From: Hyphomonas sp.
GTDB lineage: Bacteria; Pseudomonadota; Alphaproteobacteria; Caulobacterales; Hyphomonadaceae
DNA: 64,000 nt
Direction of reading: 5' to 3'
Assembly (NCBI GenBank): GCA_017792365.1
Contig: CP051229.1
Coordinates: 2,356,001-2,420,000, forward strand
The position numbers and the translations under genes were made by a program. Under the pieces are notes generated by a model, which worked only from the letters and a program-made list of their open reading frames with translations, was not told the DNA's origin and searched no databases. Positions within the stretch are counted from its first letter, which is position 1; each line of letters begins with the position of its first letter. This document shows positions 19,418 to 28,080 of the stretch, piece after piece.

Positions 19418-20049
19418 GCCCCCGGCTCCGGAGCCAACGCCCTCAGGACATTGTCGATCAGGCGCCGCGCATAGTTCTCGGGCACAGGCCCGCGCATCGC
19501 AATCAGCCGATGCCAAACCGGGCCCAGCATCAACTCCGTCGCCATGTCCATGTCCCAGTCGCGACGCACCTGACCGCGGATCGCCATCTCCGCCAGCACA
19601 TGCCGCATGGGGGCCTTGATCCGCTCCGCAAACCACCCGCGGAACAGCTCGCCGGCAGCCTCGTCATCTGCAGCGGCGAGCAATGCCCCCCGCCAGGCGT
19701 GCGCGCCGTCGCCGCTGCGCAACATCAGCAGCATCGGCTCGACCACGGCGGAGATCCGGTCCCGCGCATCCTGCGCGCTCCGCCCTTCCGGCACGCGCCG
19801 CAGGACGCTCTCGACAGCCAGGCACGCAGGCGTCTTCCACCAGCGATAGATCGTCTGTTTCGAAGCGCGCGCCGACTTGGCCACGCGATCGACGGAAAAA
19901 CCGCGCCACCCCTGCTCGGCCAGCTCGCCATAGGCGGCGTCGAGCACAGCGTCAGTGGACGCCTGCGATCGCCTTGGACCAACGCGTCGGCGGGGAGGCG
20001 TTTTGCCATCCGACGGCTGCGTCGCCGGGGTCGAATGATCCTGGGCCAT
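19414..20049 (-). CDS. TetR family transcriptional regulator
   Basis: A 211-residue repressor-type protein. The N-terminal helix-turn-helix reads V-L-D-A-A-Y-G-E-L-A-E-Q-G-W then F-S-V-D-R-V-A-K-S-A-R-A-S-K-Q-T-I-Y-R-W-W, the standard TetR recognition helix. The C-terminal ligand domain is helical and variable. The start at 20049 is preceded by GGGAGG; the longer frame is rejected. It converges on the hot-dog/crotonase cluster and is divergent from carbonic anhydrase, so either could be its target; regulating the acyl-CoA cluster is the more usual arrangement but unproven. Confidence 0.88.
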   Translation of the reverse strand: MAQDHSTPATQPSDGKTPPRRRVGPRRSQASTDAVLDAAYGELAEQGWRGFSVDRVAKSARASKQTIYRWWKTPACLAVESVLRRVPEGRSAQDARDRISAVVEPMLLMLRSGDGAHAWRGALLAAADDEAAGELFRGWFAERIKAPMRHVLAEMAIRGQVRRDWDMDMATELMLGPVWHRLIAMRGPVPENYARRLIDNVLRALAPEPGA

Positions 20050-20192
20050 GTGGCCTCCCAACCTTGGAATACTAGGAACAAGCCGTACCTTTTCCCCCGC
20101 CTCCAACCGTGTCAAATCACCTCAACACCGACGCGAGCGGCCATCGCTCCAATCGCTTGATCCTGCTGGGGGAACAGGTCAAAAGCGTGGCC

Positions 20193-20849
20193 ATGACAAG
20201 CACTCTTCCCGACCCCGCAACCCCCGCCGGCGAGCTATTGGACGGTTACCACCGGTTTCGGTCGGGTCGTTACCGCGAGGCCGCCGACCTCTTCCACAAG
20301 CTCGGCGATGGCCAGAGCCCGAAGACCATGATCATCGGCTGCGCAGACAGCCGCGCCGACCCCTCGATGATCTTCGACGCCGCCCCCGGAGAGCTGTTTG
20401 TCGTCCGCAACGTTGCGGCGCTGGTTCCACCCTGCGAGGAGGACGCCAGCTTCCACGGCGTGTCGGCAGCGATCGAGTTCGCCGTCACGGGGCTCAAGGT
20501 GAGCCACATCCTCGTCATGGGTCACGGCGGGTGCGGCGGCGTGAATGCCTGCCTGCGTGTGGCGCAGGAGGGTCCCGTCGGCAGGTTCATCACGCCCTGG
20601 GTCGAGCTTGCCGCCCCGGCGCGGGACATCATCCTTGCGGACAAGTCGATCGCACCCGAGGACCGTCAGGAAGCGCTGGAACACGCCGCCGTCGGTCAGT
20701 CGATCATGAATCTCGCGACCTTCCCCTTCGTCAAAGCGGCGCTCGACGCCAATGCGCTGACCATCAACGGCGCATGGTTCTCGATCGGAAAAGGCGAACT
20801 CCACTGGCGCGACCCCCAAACCGGCGCGTTCTCGGTGGTCGCGCCCTAG
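20193..20849 (+). CDS. beta-class carbonic anhydrase
   Basis: A 218-residue zinc enzyme interconverting carbon dioxide and bicarbonate. The zinc ligands and catalytic dyad are visible in I-I-G-C-A-D-S-R-A-D-P and V-M-G-H-G-G-C-G-G-V. The start is placed at the ATG at 20193; the longer frame overlaps the promoter region of the TetR gene and has no family similarity. It is transcribed away from TetR and precedes the alpha-hydroxyacid dehydrogenase by about 60 bases, so co-transcription is possible. Confidence 0.92.
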   Translation: MTSTLPDPATPAGELLDGYHRFRSGRYREAADLFHKLGDGQSPKTMIIGCADSRADPSMIFDAAPGELFVVRNVAALVPPCEEDASFHGVSAAIEFAVTGLKVSHILVMGHGGCGGVNACLRVAQEGPVGRFITPWVELAAPARDIILADKSIAPEDRQEALEHAAVGQSIMNLATFPFVKAALDANALTINGAWFSIGKGELHWRDPQTGAFSVVAP

Positions 20850-20897
20850 AAGCGGTTTTGTCGTACCGTCCCCTGCGCTAACCTCTCGCGAAAATCC

Positions 20898-20904
20898 GGG
20901 AGGG
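20898..20904 (+). promoter_or_regulatory. ribosome-binding site supporting a TTG start
   Basis: GGGAGGG lies 4 bases before the TTG at 20909. No better-placed ATG or GTG precedes the twin-arginine motif, so this site decides the start of the FMN dehydrogenase gene. Confidence 0.6.
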
Positions 20905-20908
20905 AAAA

Positions 20909-22105
20909 TTGGCGGGCACGAATCTCCGAGCGAGACGGCGCTTCCTTGCAATGCTGGCGAGCTCGCCGCTGGCGATGAAGGCGGCGCACAGTCAGTCGCC
21001 CCCGCCCGACCTCATCGCCAGTGCGTCGGACGCCCTCAACGTGTTCGAACTGCAGGCCGTAGCTAACGCCAGAGTGCCGCCCGCCCACCTCGGCTACCTC
21101 GAAGGCGGCGTGCTCGACGACAAGACCGTAACGGCCAACCGCGAAGCCTTTGACAAGTGGGGCCTGCGCGCCCGGCGCCTCGTCGACGTCTCCCGCGTTG
21201 ACCTCTCCACCACGCTTTTCGGCCAGACCTTCGCAAGCCCGATCGCGCTGTGCCCCGTCTCCAGCCAGCGCGCCTTCCATCCCGAAGCGGAAGCAGCCGT
21301 CGCGCGCGCAGCCGGCGGACGCAATGCGCTCCAGATCCTCTCTGCCCTCACCAACGTGTCGCTCGAAGACGTGATCGCGGCGAATGGCGGACCGGTCTAC
21401 CAGCAGATCTACTCCACCAACCGGCCCGGAATCGGCGAACAGGTCGCAGCGCGGGCGGAGGCGGACGGCGCGGCGGCGATTGTCCTTACGGTCGACCTCG
21501 CCGGCGGCATGCGCCGCGAAACACAGGCGCTGATGGCCCGCCAGGACAGTCGCGAATGCTCGACCTGCCACACGCCGCGCCCTGGCTACGACTTCACCCG
21601 CAAGCCCATGTACAGCGATCTCGATCTCTCCGGCGTCTTCAGTCCGGTCACCAACGCCCTGACCTGGGACCATCTCTCGCGACTGCGCGACCAGACGCAA
21701 GGCCGACTTCTGATCAAGGGTCTCATGACGGCCGGTGATACGGAGGAAGCCATCGCCCGCGGCGTCGACGGCGTCATCGTCTCGAACCACGGCGGCCGGG
21801 CCGAGGAGAGCCTCATCGGCACGCTCGACGTGCTGCCCGAGATCGCAGCGGCCGCAAACAAGCGCGTGCCCGTCCTCGTCGATGGCGGCATCCGGCGCGG
21901 TACGGACGCCTTCAAGGCGCTGGCGCTGGGTGCAGACATGGTATGCATCGGCCGGCCATACATCTGGGGCCTAGGCGCGTTCGGCGAGGAAGGCGTCGCC
22001 GCTGCGCTCGCGCTGCTCGATGCGGAGCTGGCCTCAGCCATGCGACAGGCCGGCGTGACCCGCATCGCCGACATCGACTGGCCGCACCTTCAACGGCGCG
22101 TCTGA
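20909..22105 (+). CDS. Tat-exported FMN-dependent alpha-hydroxyacid dehydrogenase (LldD-like) with C-x-x-C-H motif
   Basis: A 398-residue flavoenzyme that would oxidise an L-2-hydroxyacid. The FMN barrel is clear: F-E-L-Q-A-V-A-N-A-R, the catalytic-site segment S-N-H-G-G-R, and V-D-G-G-I-R-R-G-T-D-A-F-K-A-L-A-L-G. The N-terminus R-A-R-R-R-F-L-A-M-L-A-S-S-P-L-A resembles a twin-arginine signal, so export as a folded holoenzyme is inferred. Residues 217-221 read C-S-T-C-H, a c-type haem attachment pattern, inside the loop before K-P-M-Y-S-D. It begins at TTG with a strong ribosome-binding site. Family membership is secure; the electron acceptor and substrate are unknown. Confidence 0.85.
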   Translation: MAGTNLRARRRFLAMLASSPLAMKAAHSQSPPPDLIASASDALNVFELQAVANARVPPAHLGYLEGGVLDDKTVTANREAFDKWGLRARRLVDVSRVDLSTTLFGQTFASPIALCPVSSQRAFHPEAEAAVARAAGGRNALQILSALTNVSLEDVIAANGGPVYQQIYSTNRPGIGEQVAARAEADGAAAIVLTVDLAGGMRRETQALMARQDSRECSTCHTPRPGYDFTRKPMYSDLDLSGVFSPVTNALTWDHLSRLRDQTQGRLLIKGLMTAGDTEEAIARGVDGVIVSNHGGRAEESLIGTLDVLPEIAAAANKRVPVLVDGGIRRGTDAFKALALGADMVCIGRPYIWGLGAFGEEGVAAALALLDAELASAMRQAGVTRIADIDWPHLQRRV

Positions 22106-22109
22106 CCGG

Positions 22110-22571
22110 TCAGCCTGCCGGACACTCCAGCGGCGCATCGACATCACGCCCGCCAATCGACTTGATCCGCCAGCCGCGCGCATCGTCCCAAGCCAGACGA
22201 TATTCGCTCGCGCGCAACGGAGGGCCGAGCGGTTCGCCGTCCGTCTTGAGGCGCGTGAACTTCATCCCCGACCAGGCCTCATCCTCACCCGTCATGCAGG
22301 CCTCGATCTCGTGAATATCCGACTTGTCGTAGCCTTGGGCGCGCATCTGCTCGAAGGTCGCTTCCAGCGCGGTAGTCTGCTCTTCGACGCTCTGGCCCAT
22401 GTCGTAATACGACGCCGCGATCTCACCGGCGGCATGACGGTTCCATGCCTCTGTATAGCCGCGCATGAACACCGCCGGATCGGCCTCCGGCCCGCCAGCA
22501 AGACCGCCATCTGCAGCCGTTGAACATGCCGCCAGACCCGACAGCGCGAAGAGAGCGAGAACCTGTTTCAT
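22110..22571 (-). CDS. small lipoprotein, possibly NTF2/SnoaL-like
   Basis: A 153-residue protein with a lipoprotein signal (M-K-Q-V-L-A-L-F-A-L-S-G-L-A-A-C-S). The mature part, F-M-R-G-Y-T-E-A-W-N-R-H-A-A-G-E-I-A-A-S-Y-Y and later L-A-W-D-D-A-R-G-W-R-I-K-S-I, has the helix-then-sheet pattern of NTF2-like or DUF4440-type proteins, which are often ketosteroid-isomerase-fold domains without a known activity. It converges on the FMN dehydrogenase, with stops only a few bases apart, and diverges from the kelch gene. The fold assignment is tentative. Confidence 0.55.
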   Translation of the reverse strand: MKQVLALFALSGLAACSTAADGGLAGGPEADPAVFMRGYTEAWNRHAAGEIAASYYDMGQSVEEQTTALEATFEQMRAQGYDKSDIHEIEACMTGEDEAWSGMKFTRLKTDGEPLGPPLRASEYRLAWDDARGWRIKSIGGRDVDAPLECPAG

Positions 22572-22635
22572 GCCGGCAGATTGGCGCAATCCCCAGCCAA
22601 ATGCTATCGCCAATCAGCCAGCTGCGGAGATTTTG

Positions 22636-23727
22636 ATGTCGCCTCACAACCCTCATCCGAAGATCACGCGGCGCAGCGCCATCGCGCTCACAGCAATCGG
22701 ATTGCCCGCCTGCTCGGTCCGGCAGGAACCGTCCCCCGATCTCGCGCCTCAGGCAGCCCGAGCCACACCCACTTCAGGTTCAACGTGCTGGTCCGCCCGC
22801 GCCCCGCTCCCCTTCGCAGTTCAGGAGATCTACCCGATCGCTCACCGCGGCCGCATCCATCTGGCCGGCGGTCTGCTCGGCGAGGATGGCCGCGTCGTCG
22901 GCGTATCGGACCGCCACATCGCCTACGACCCGGCAAGCGGCGACAGCCAGACGCTGGCCGCCCTCCCGTCCGCCAGGCACCACCCTCAACTCGTTTCAGC
23001 CGGCGACAAGCTCTACTGCCTCGGCGGCTTCGAAACGCTCGCCAACATGGTCAACTGGATCATGAGCACGCAAACGCTCATCTACGATGACGCAACCGGC
23101 TGGTCGGCGCTCGCCGAGGCGCCGGAACCCCATGCCGAAACGGTCGCGGGCATACTGAACAACCGGATCCATATCATCGGCGGGCGGCGCAATACCGGCG
23201 CCGACAACATGAGCTATGGCGACCACACGGACAGCGACAGCCACCTCGTCTATCACCCGGATGCGGACAGCTGGGAGCGCGCCGCCCCGGCGCTGGCCCG
23301 ACGCAACAGTGCGGCAGGCGTCGTGATCGATGGCCTCTGGCACGTTGTCGGCGGACGTCAGGTGAGCGGAGGTCCGCTGGACGTCCACGAAGTCTACGAC
23401 CCGTCCGAAGATCGCTGGCGCGAGGCCTCGCCGATGCCTCAGGGGATCGGGGCCGGCGGCAATGCAGCCGGCGTCATCAACGGAACGCTCTACGCATTCG
23501 GCGGCGAATTCTTCTCCGGCGCAAACGGCGGCGGCGTCCACGCCGAAGTCTGCGCCTACAATCCTGCAAGCGATAGCTGGGAGATTGTCGGCGAGATGCC
23601 GACGCCGCGCCACGGCCTAGGCGGCGTGACAATCGGAGACGCCATCTACGCTGTCGGCGGCGCCACCCGCCCCAGCGGGAACGGAACCAGCGCCGCAGTC
23701 GAAAGCCTGTCGCTCGACTGCAGCTGA
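22636..23727 (+). CDS. kelch-repeat lipoprotein
   Basis: A 363-residue beta-propeller-type protein. The N-terminus carries T-R-R-S-A-I-A-L-T-A-I-G-L-P-A-C, a twin-arginine-like lipoprotein signal. At least five kelch-like units follow, each with the G-G doublet: I-H-L-A-G-G-L, Y-C-L-G-G-F, I-H-I-I-G-G-R, W-H-V-V-G-G-R, Y-A-F-G-G-E and Y-A-V-G-G-A. Spacing suits a six-bladed propeller. Such proteins act as sialate mutarotases or binding scaffolds; nothing here identifies a ligand. The start is supported by GCGGAGA 6 bases upstream. Confidence 0.8.
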   Translation: MSPHNPHPKITRRSAIALTAIGLPACSVRQEPSPDLAPQAARATPTSGSTCWSARAPLPFAVQEIYPIAHRGRIHLAGGLLGEDGRVVGVSDRHIAYDPASGDSQTLAALPSARHHPQLVSAGDKLYCLGGFETLANMVNWIMSTQTLIYDDATGWSALAEAPEPHAETVAGILNNRIHIIGGRRNTGADNMSYGDHTDSDSHLVYHPDADSWERAAPALARRNSAAGVVIDGLWHVVGGRQVSGGPLDVHEVYDPSEDRWREASPMPQGIGAGGNAAGVINGTLYAFGGEFFSGANGGGVHAEVCAYNPASDSWEIVGEMPTPRHGLGGVTIGDAIYAVGGATRPSGNGTSAAVESLSLDCS

Positions 23728-23728
23728 C

Positions 23729-23744
23729 TCAACGCTTTCGTTGA
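23729..23744. terminator. weak hairpin between convergent kelch and rlmN genes
   Basis: A perfect 6-bp stem (tcaacg paired with cgttga) with a 4-base loop (cttt), two bases after the kelch stop. There is no clear T run, so terminator function is uncertain. Confidence 0.3.
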
Positions 23745-23776
23745 TTGCGGAGCCGGCGTGATCCCCGTCCCATCGT

Positions 23777-24937
23777 CTACTCCCGGGAGGCGTTCTCCGC
23801 GAGCCGGGCGGCCAGCCGCTCGCTCGCCTTCTGCTTCACGCTCTCGGACCGCAACTGGCCGCATGCTGCGAGAATATCGCGGCCGCGCGGCGTGCGGATC
23901 GGCGATGCATAACCGGCGCGGTTCAGCACTTCGGCAAAGGCCTCGATTGTATCCCAGTCCGAACACTCATACTGCGTGCCGGGCCACGGATTGAATGGAA
24001 TGAGATTGATCTTGGATGGCACGCCTTTCAGCAGCCTCACCAGGTCCCGCGCTTCGGCCAGCGTGTCGTTGACGCCCTTCAGCATCACGTACTCGAAGGT
24101 CACCCGCTTGGCGTTGGACAGATCGGGGTAGGCGCGGATCGCCTCGAACAGCTGCTGCAGGTCATACTTCTTGTTGATCGGCACCAGCTCGTTGCGCAGG
24201 TCGTCGCGCGTCGCGTGCAGCGAAATCGCCAGCATCGCGCCAGTGCGCTCACCCAGTTCCGGAATCTTCGGTGCGATCCCGGCGGTCGACACCGTGATCC
24301 GCCGCCGCGAGATCGATATCCCTTCGCCGTCGGAAATCGTGTCGATGGCCTCAGCGACATTGTCGAGATTGTAGAGCGGCTCGCCCATCCCCATGAACAC
24401 GATGTTGGTGAGTTGGCGATCCTCGTTCGAGGTCGGCCATTCATCGAGCGCATCGCGCGCGATCATCACCTGCCCGACGATTTCCGATGCCGTCAGGTTC
24501 CGCACCAGCTTCTGCGTGCCCGTATGGCAGAACGTGCAATTGAGCGTGCAGCCAACCTGGCTCGAGACGCACAACGCCCCCGCCTTGCCGACGCCCGGAA
24601 TGAACACGCTCTCGCCCTCGACGCCAGGACCAAACCCGACAAGCCATTTGCGCGTCCCGTCCACCGACACCTGCATGTCGCGAATGTCCGGCCGCTCAAG
24701 GACATATCGAGACGCCAACTGGCCGCGCATCTCCTTGGCGACGTCAGTCATCGCGCCAAAATCGGTGACGCCGTAATGATAGATCCAGCGCCAGGCCTGA
24801 TTGGCGCGCATGCGCGCCTTCTTCTCCTCAACGCCAGCGTTGACCATTGCCTGCAGGAGACCAGCGCGCGACAGCCCCGCCAGGTTCAATGGCGCGCTGA
24901 CCGCAGGCGCTCGCGAGAGATCGAGTTCGACGCTCAT
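23777..24937 (-). CDS. rlmN: 23S rRNA/tRNA adenine-C2 methyltransferase RlmN
   Basis: A 386-residue radical SAM enzyme that methylates A2503 of 23S rRNA and A37 of some tRNAs. The iron-sulfur motif C-x-x-x-C-x-x-C is in [13 protein letters not shown], and G-M-G-E-P-L-Y-N follows. The second reactive cysteine is in the C-terminal segment [16 protein letters not shown]. The ATG at 24937 is preferred over the longer frame. It is convergent with the kelch gene; the next genes upstream on the same strand are unrelated lipoproteins. Confidence 0.95.
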   Translation of the reverse strand: MSVELDLSRAPAVSAPLNLAGLSRAGLLQAMVNAGVEEKKARMRANQAWRWIYHYGVTDFGAMTDVAKEMRGQLASRYVLERPDIRDMQVSVDGTRKWLVGFGPGVEGESVFIPGVGKAGALCVSSQVGCTLNCTFCHTGTQKLVRNLTASEIVGQVMIARDALDEWPTSNEDRQLTNIVFMGMGEPLYNLDNVAEAIDTISDGEGISISRRRITVSTAGIAPKIPELGERTGAMLAISLHATRDDLRNELVPINKKYDLQQLFEAIRAYPDLSNAKRVTFEYVMLKGVNDTLAEARDLVRLLKGVPSKINLIPFNPWPGTQYECSDWDTIEAFAEVLNRAGYASPIRTPRGRDILAACGQLRSESVKQKASERLAARLAENASRE

Positions 24938-25006
24938 GCGGGCTGGATAGTCCCAAACCGGCGCGCGCACCAGACCGCGCGCGGGACTCAGAACACATCC
25001 ATTTGG

Positions 25007-25306
25007 TTACTCGAAGGTGCCGACGCCGCCCGTCTGGCGCCGTGCGCGGTCGAATGATTCCGCGCCTTCGCGGTCGGTCTCCTCTTTCGCGGCCCATTCC
25101 GCGGCGGTGGCGCACACGCGTTGCGGCCGGATCGACCCCATGACCTCCATGCGCCTGCAGACACGCTCATTCCCGGCCGCCGCTTCCGTGGCGGGGCCCT
25201 GGGCCGATGACGGCGCTGCAGCCGCCGTTTGCCCTGTCGCGCCTTCCGGTGTTGCAGCACAACCGGCGGCCGCGACAACGGCGACCGCAAGAATCAGTGA
25301 TTTCAT
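25007..25306 (-). CDS. small lipoprotein with V-C-R-R/R-V-C motif
   Basis: A 99-residue protein with a lipoprotein signal, A-V-V-A-A-A-G-C. The mature part has an Ala-rich linker and then V-C-R-R-M-E-V-M-G-S-I-R-P-Q-R-V-C, a two-cysteine motif I have seen repeated in small alphaproteobacterial exported proteins of unknown role. The remaining cysteine pair probably forms a disulfide in the periplasm. It is flanked by rlmN and the IalB-like gene on the same strand; no operon partner is obvious. Confidence 0.6.
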   Translation of the reverse strand: MKSLILAVAVVAAAGCAATPEGATGQTAAAAPSSAQGPATEAAAGNERVCRRMEVMGSIRPQRVCATAAEWAAKEETDREGAESFDRARRQTGGVGTFE

Positions 25307-25390
25307 AGATTTTCTCCCCTCGACGCCGACGAAGAGCTCCTAGTCACGGCGGACTGTCAAGTCACACTCGAGTGGGCGATGGGCGTCCGG

Positions 25391-25924
25391 TCAGCGGCAC
25401 AGCGACTGGGCCTTCTCGATCGCGTCGGATGAACCGCTTAGCGAGAAGTGATAGGCCGTCCGCATTCCCTGCTCGGCCGCCTCCACCCTCAACTCGGACC
25501 CCTTCTTCAGCGCCTGCACCAGGCCATCCTCGTCCTCGTCGCGCACAAACGCCTCCTTGCCCGCAACGTACATCGAATACCGTTCGCGCCCGATGATCGC
25601 GCGGGCGGCGATGTCCGGCCGCAGCTCATAGCCCACCGTCAGGCTGGGCTGGTTCCGCGCCGCGCCGGATTTCCAGCTGGCCACGAAGAAATTGACCTCG
25701 CCATGGTCAAGGGATTTCGGCGCCATGTCCTCGGCCGGCGTCGCCGCGAAACAGACGAGATCGCCGTCCACCCGTTCGGTGTAGACCCGCCAGTCGCGAT
25801 AGCGCCCGATCGCCTCGACCTCACCGATCGCGGCGCTGACGCCCGGACCAAACGCAAGGCCGGCGGCCAGCACGGCGGCCAGTCCATGCCGGCGAGCGGC
25901 ATGCATGTCCATGAGTGCAGTCAT
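25391..25924 (-). CDS. IalB (invasion associated locus B)-like exported protein
   Basis: A 177-residue protein with a signal peptide (G-L-A-A-V-L-A-A-G-L-A-F-G-P-G-V-S-A-A). The mature part contains Y-R-D-W-R-V-Y and ends Y-H-F-S-L-S-G-S-S-D-A-I-E-K-A, the W-x-V start and F-S-L-x-G end typical of IalB family proteins in alphaproteobacteria. These are small periplasmic or envelope proteins; outside Bartonella their function is not established. The start at 25924 is set by AGGAGG 7 bases upstream. Confidence 0.65.
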   Translation of the reverse strand: MTALMDMHAARRHGLAAVLAAGLAFGPGVSAAIGEVEAIGRYRDWRVYTERVDGDLVCFAATPAEDMAPKSLDHGEVNFFVASWKSGAARNQPSLTVGYELRPDIAARAIIGRERYSMYVAGKEAFVRDEDEDGLVQALKKGSELRVEAAEQGMRTAYHFSLSGSSDAIEKAQSLCR

Positions 25925-25982
25925 GCACCTACCTCCTGGGACCCACATTCCCACGGATTACGGAAGAATTTTGACGGCAGGC

Positions 25983-26549
25983 TTAACGCGGCGCGCGTTT
26001 GGCGAGAATCCGCTGCAATGTCCGGCGGTGCATGTTCAGCCGCCGCGCGGTCTCCGAAACATTGTGGTTACACAATTCGTAAACCCGCTGGATATGCTCC
26101 CAGCGGACACGATCCGCCGACATCGGGTTTTCCGGCGGTTCCGGCTTGTCTTCCTTGCCGGACAGGAGGGCGTTGACCACGTCCTCGACTTCCGCCGGCT
26201 TGGGCAGGTAATCGATGGCGCCAGCTTTGACGGCCGCGACAGCAGTCGCGATCGCGCCATAGCCCGTGAGGATCACGGCGTGCGAATCTTCCCGCTTGGT
26301 GTGAAGCGCCTCCACGACCTCGAGGCCCGAACCGTCCTCAAGACGCAGGTCCACCACTGCGAACGCCGGCGGCGTCGAATTCACGATCTGGCGGGCCTCG
26401 CTCACCGATCCGGCAGGCATCACGTCGAAACCGCGATGCGCCAGTGCGCGCGCCAGCCGCGTGCGGAACGGGGCGTCGTCATCCAGCACCATCAGCGTCC
26501 GATCGCTGACGTCTTCCAATCTTGCATCCAGTTCGACCGGCTGTTCCAC
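25983..26549 (-). CDS. regA: redox response regulator of the RegA/PrrA/ActR family
   Basis: A 188-residue two-component regulator. The receiver has an acidic pocket in L-M-V-L-D-D-D, the phosphoacceptor Asp in F-A-V-V-D-L-R-L-E-D-G-S-G-L, and the K-P of Y-L-P-K-P. The output domain is a Fis-type helix-turn-helix ending in H-N-V-S-E-T-A-R-R-L-N-M-H-R-R-T-L-Q-R-I, nearly invariant in this family. RegA controls genes for respiration and other redox-balancing functions when the quinone pool is reduced. It follows regB by 89 bases on the same strand. Confidence 0.95.
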   Translation of the reverse strand: MEQPVELDARLEDVSDRTLMVLDDDAPFRTRLARALAHRGFDVMPAGSVSEARQIVNSTPPAFAVVDLRLEDGSGLEVVEALHTKREDSHAVILTGYGAIATAVAAVKAGAIDYLPKPAEVEDVVNALLSGKEDKPEPPENPMSADRVRWEHIQRVYELCNHNVSETARRLNMHRRTLQRILAKRAPR

Positions 26550-26638
26550 GCCTGTCTCCCATCTTCAGTTTCGGGCCTTATACGACGCTCAATCCGCATA
26601 GGCCAAGCATCGGCGACGCATTTATGACGACGCCACAG

Positions 26639-28015
26639 TTACGATTCCCAGCCCGGCGGCGCCTCGAACACATCTCGGGGCCAGACAATCCTGACCACGG
26701 CGCCGCGCGCCGGCGATTGTCTGTTGTACGGCGTAACAATCGCCCCGGTTCTCTCCAGCAGCGTGCATGCAATAAAGAAGCCCAGTCCGAGCCCGCCTCC
26801 CCGCTGCTCCACCTTGCGCTCGGTGAAGTACGGCTCCCCAAGCTTGGCCAGCACCGACACCGCAAATCCCGGCCCGTCATCGGTTACGTAGATCCGGATC
26901 TCCTCGCCGGACCAGCGCCCGTTCACGCTGACCTCCTGCGAGGCGAAGCTGACGGCATTCTCGATGAATGCTCCAAGCGCGTGAATGATCTCCGGCTTGC
27001 GCAGCACGATTGGCGCGCGCTGATCGTCCGGGCCGGCATTTGACAGGGGCGATACCGAACACCGCACGCGCACGCCCATATTGCCGTGCGGTTCGCTCGC
27101 TTCCTCGAGCAGCGACGGCAGCGGCGTTCGCGACATTGCCGCATCAGTGTCCTGCCGGCTCTCCGACAACTGCTTGAGAATGGTCCGGCAACGTTCCGAC
27201 TGCTCGACAATCAGGTCGATATCGTCCCGCGCCGGGTGATCCTCGGGGAACGTCCGCGACAATTCCTTCGCAGCCAGGTGAACCGTCGCCAGCGGCGTCC
27301 CCAGCTCATGCGCCGTCGCCGCCGACAATGCGCCCAGCGCAGACAGCTGCTGCTCGCGCGACAAAACGGCCTGCACCGCCTCAAGCGCGGAGATCAGCCG
27401 CGCCTCATCCCGGCCCGTGCGCCAGGCGGTCACCGCGAAGAAGATCAGGCCGACCGCAACCGCCGTCAGCTGTCCCGCCTGATACAGGATCGGAAGATTG
27501 AGGGTCTCTCCCTCGCGCCACGGCAATTCCCAGCCCCATATCGGCATCGCAGCGCAGCAGCCGAGCGCCACCAGCGCCAGCAGCCCGCCATAGGCCGGCA
27601 GGAGTCGCGCAGCGCCCACCGTGACGGGCGCGAGGATCATCAGGAGAAAGGGATTTTGCAGCCCGCCCGTCAGCCCAACCAGCACCGACAGCTGGACGAT
27701 GTCAAAAGCCAACTGCGCCGCCGTCTCCATCGAGGAGGACAGGTGCTGCGCGGGGAAGAACGCCATCAGAAAGACGTTGAGCCAAGCTGACGCAGCAATC
27801 GCGCCAAGACACAGGGCGATCGGCAACTCGAAATCGAGAACGAAGTAGACGAACAGCACGGCCGCCGCCTGCCCGATGATCGCGGTCCAGCGCAGCGTGA
27901 TCAGCGTCCGCTGCCGCATGCGGCCGAACGCAGAGACGATGCCCTTCAGCGGATCGGAGCCGCCAGCAGTCGACGCGGGCGCGGCAAGGCGCCGTGCAGG
28001 CAGGTTTTCAGTCAT
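26639..28015 (-). CDS. regB: redox sensor histidine kinase of the RegB/PrrB/ActS family
   Basis: A 458-residue membrane kinase with about six N-terminal transmembrane segments. The family ubiquinone-binding motif is present as G-G-L-Q-N-P-F in the predicted periplasmic loop. The H box is H-E-L-G-T-P-L-A-T-V-H, and a cysteine lies downstream in S-E-R-C-R-T-I-L, the position of the redox-active Cys of RegB. The ATPase domain has N-A-V-S-F and G-P-G-F plus a G-G-G-L-G-L-G-F box. It phosphorylates RegA according to quinone redox state. It is divergent from the SCO1/SenC gene by 65 bases, the classic arrangement. Confidence 0.95.
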   Translation of the reverse strand: MTENLPARRLAAPASTAGGSDPLKGIVSAFGRMRQRTLITLRWTAIIGQAAAVLFVYFVLDFELPIALCLGAIAASAWLNVFLMAFFPAQHLSSSMETAAQLAFDIVQLSVLVGLTGGLQNPFLLMILAPVTVGAARLLPAYGGLLALVALGCCAAMPIWGWELPWREGETLNLPILYQAGQLTAVAVGLIFFAVTAWRTGRDEARLISALEAVQAVLSREQQLSALGALSAATAHELGTPLATVHLAAKELSRTFPEDHPARDDIDLIVEQSERCRTILKQLSESRQDTDAAMSRTPLPSLLEEASEPHGNMGVRVRCSVSPLSNAGPDDQRAPIVLRKPEIIHALGAFIENAVSFASQEVSVNGRWSGEEIRIYVTDDGPGFAVSVLAKLGEPYFTERKVEQRGGGLGLGFFIACTLLERTGAIVTPYNRQSPARGAVVRIVWPRDVFEAPPGWES

Positions 28016-28080
28016 GCCGCGACACTATCGCCAACCGGGCAAAGCTTGTCGTCGCCCCGTAGACCGGCCCATAAAGACAT

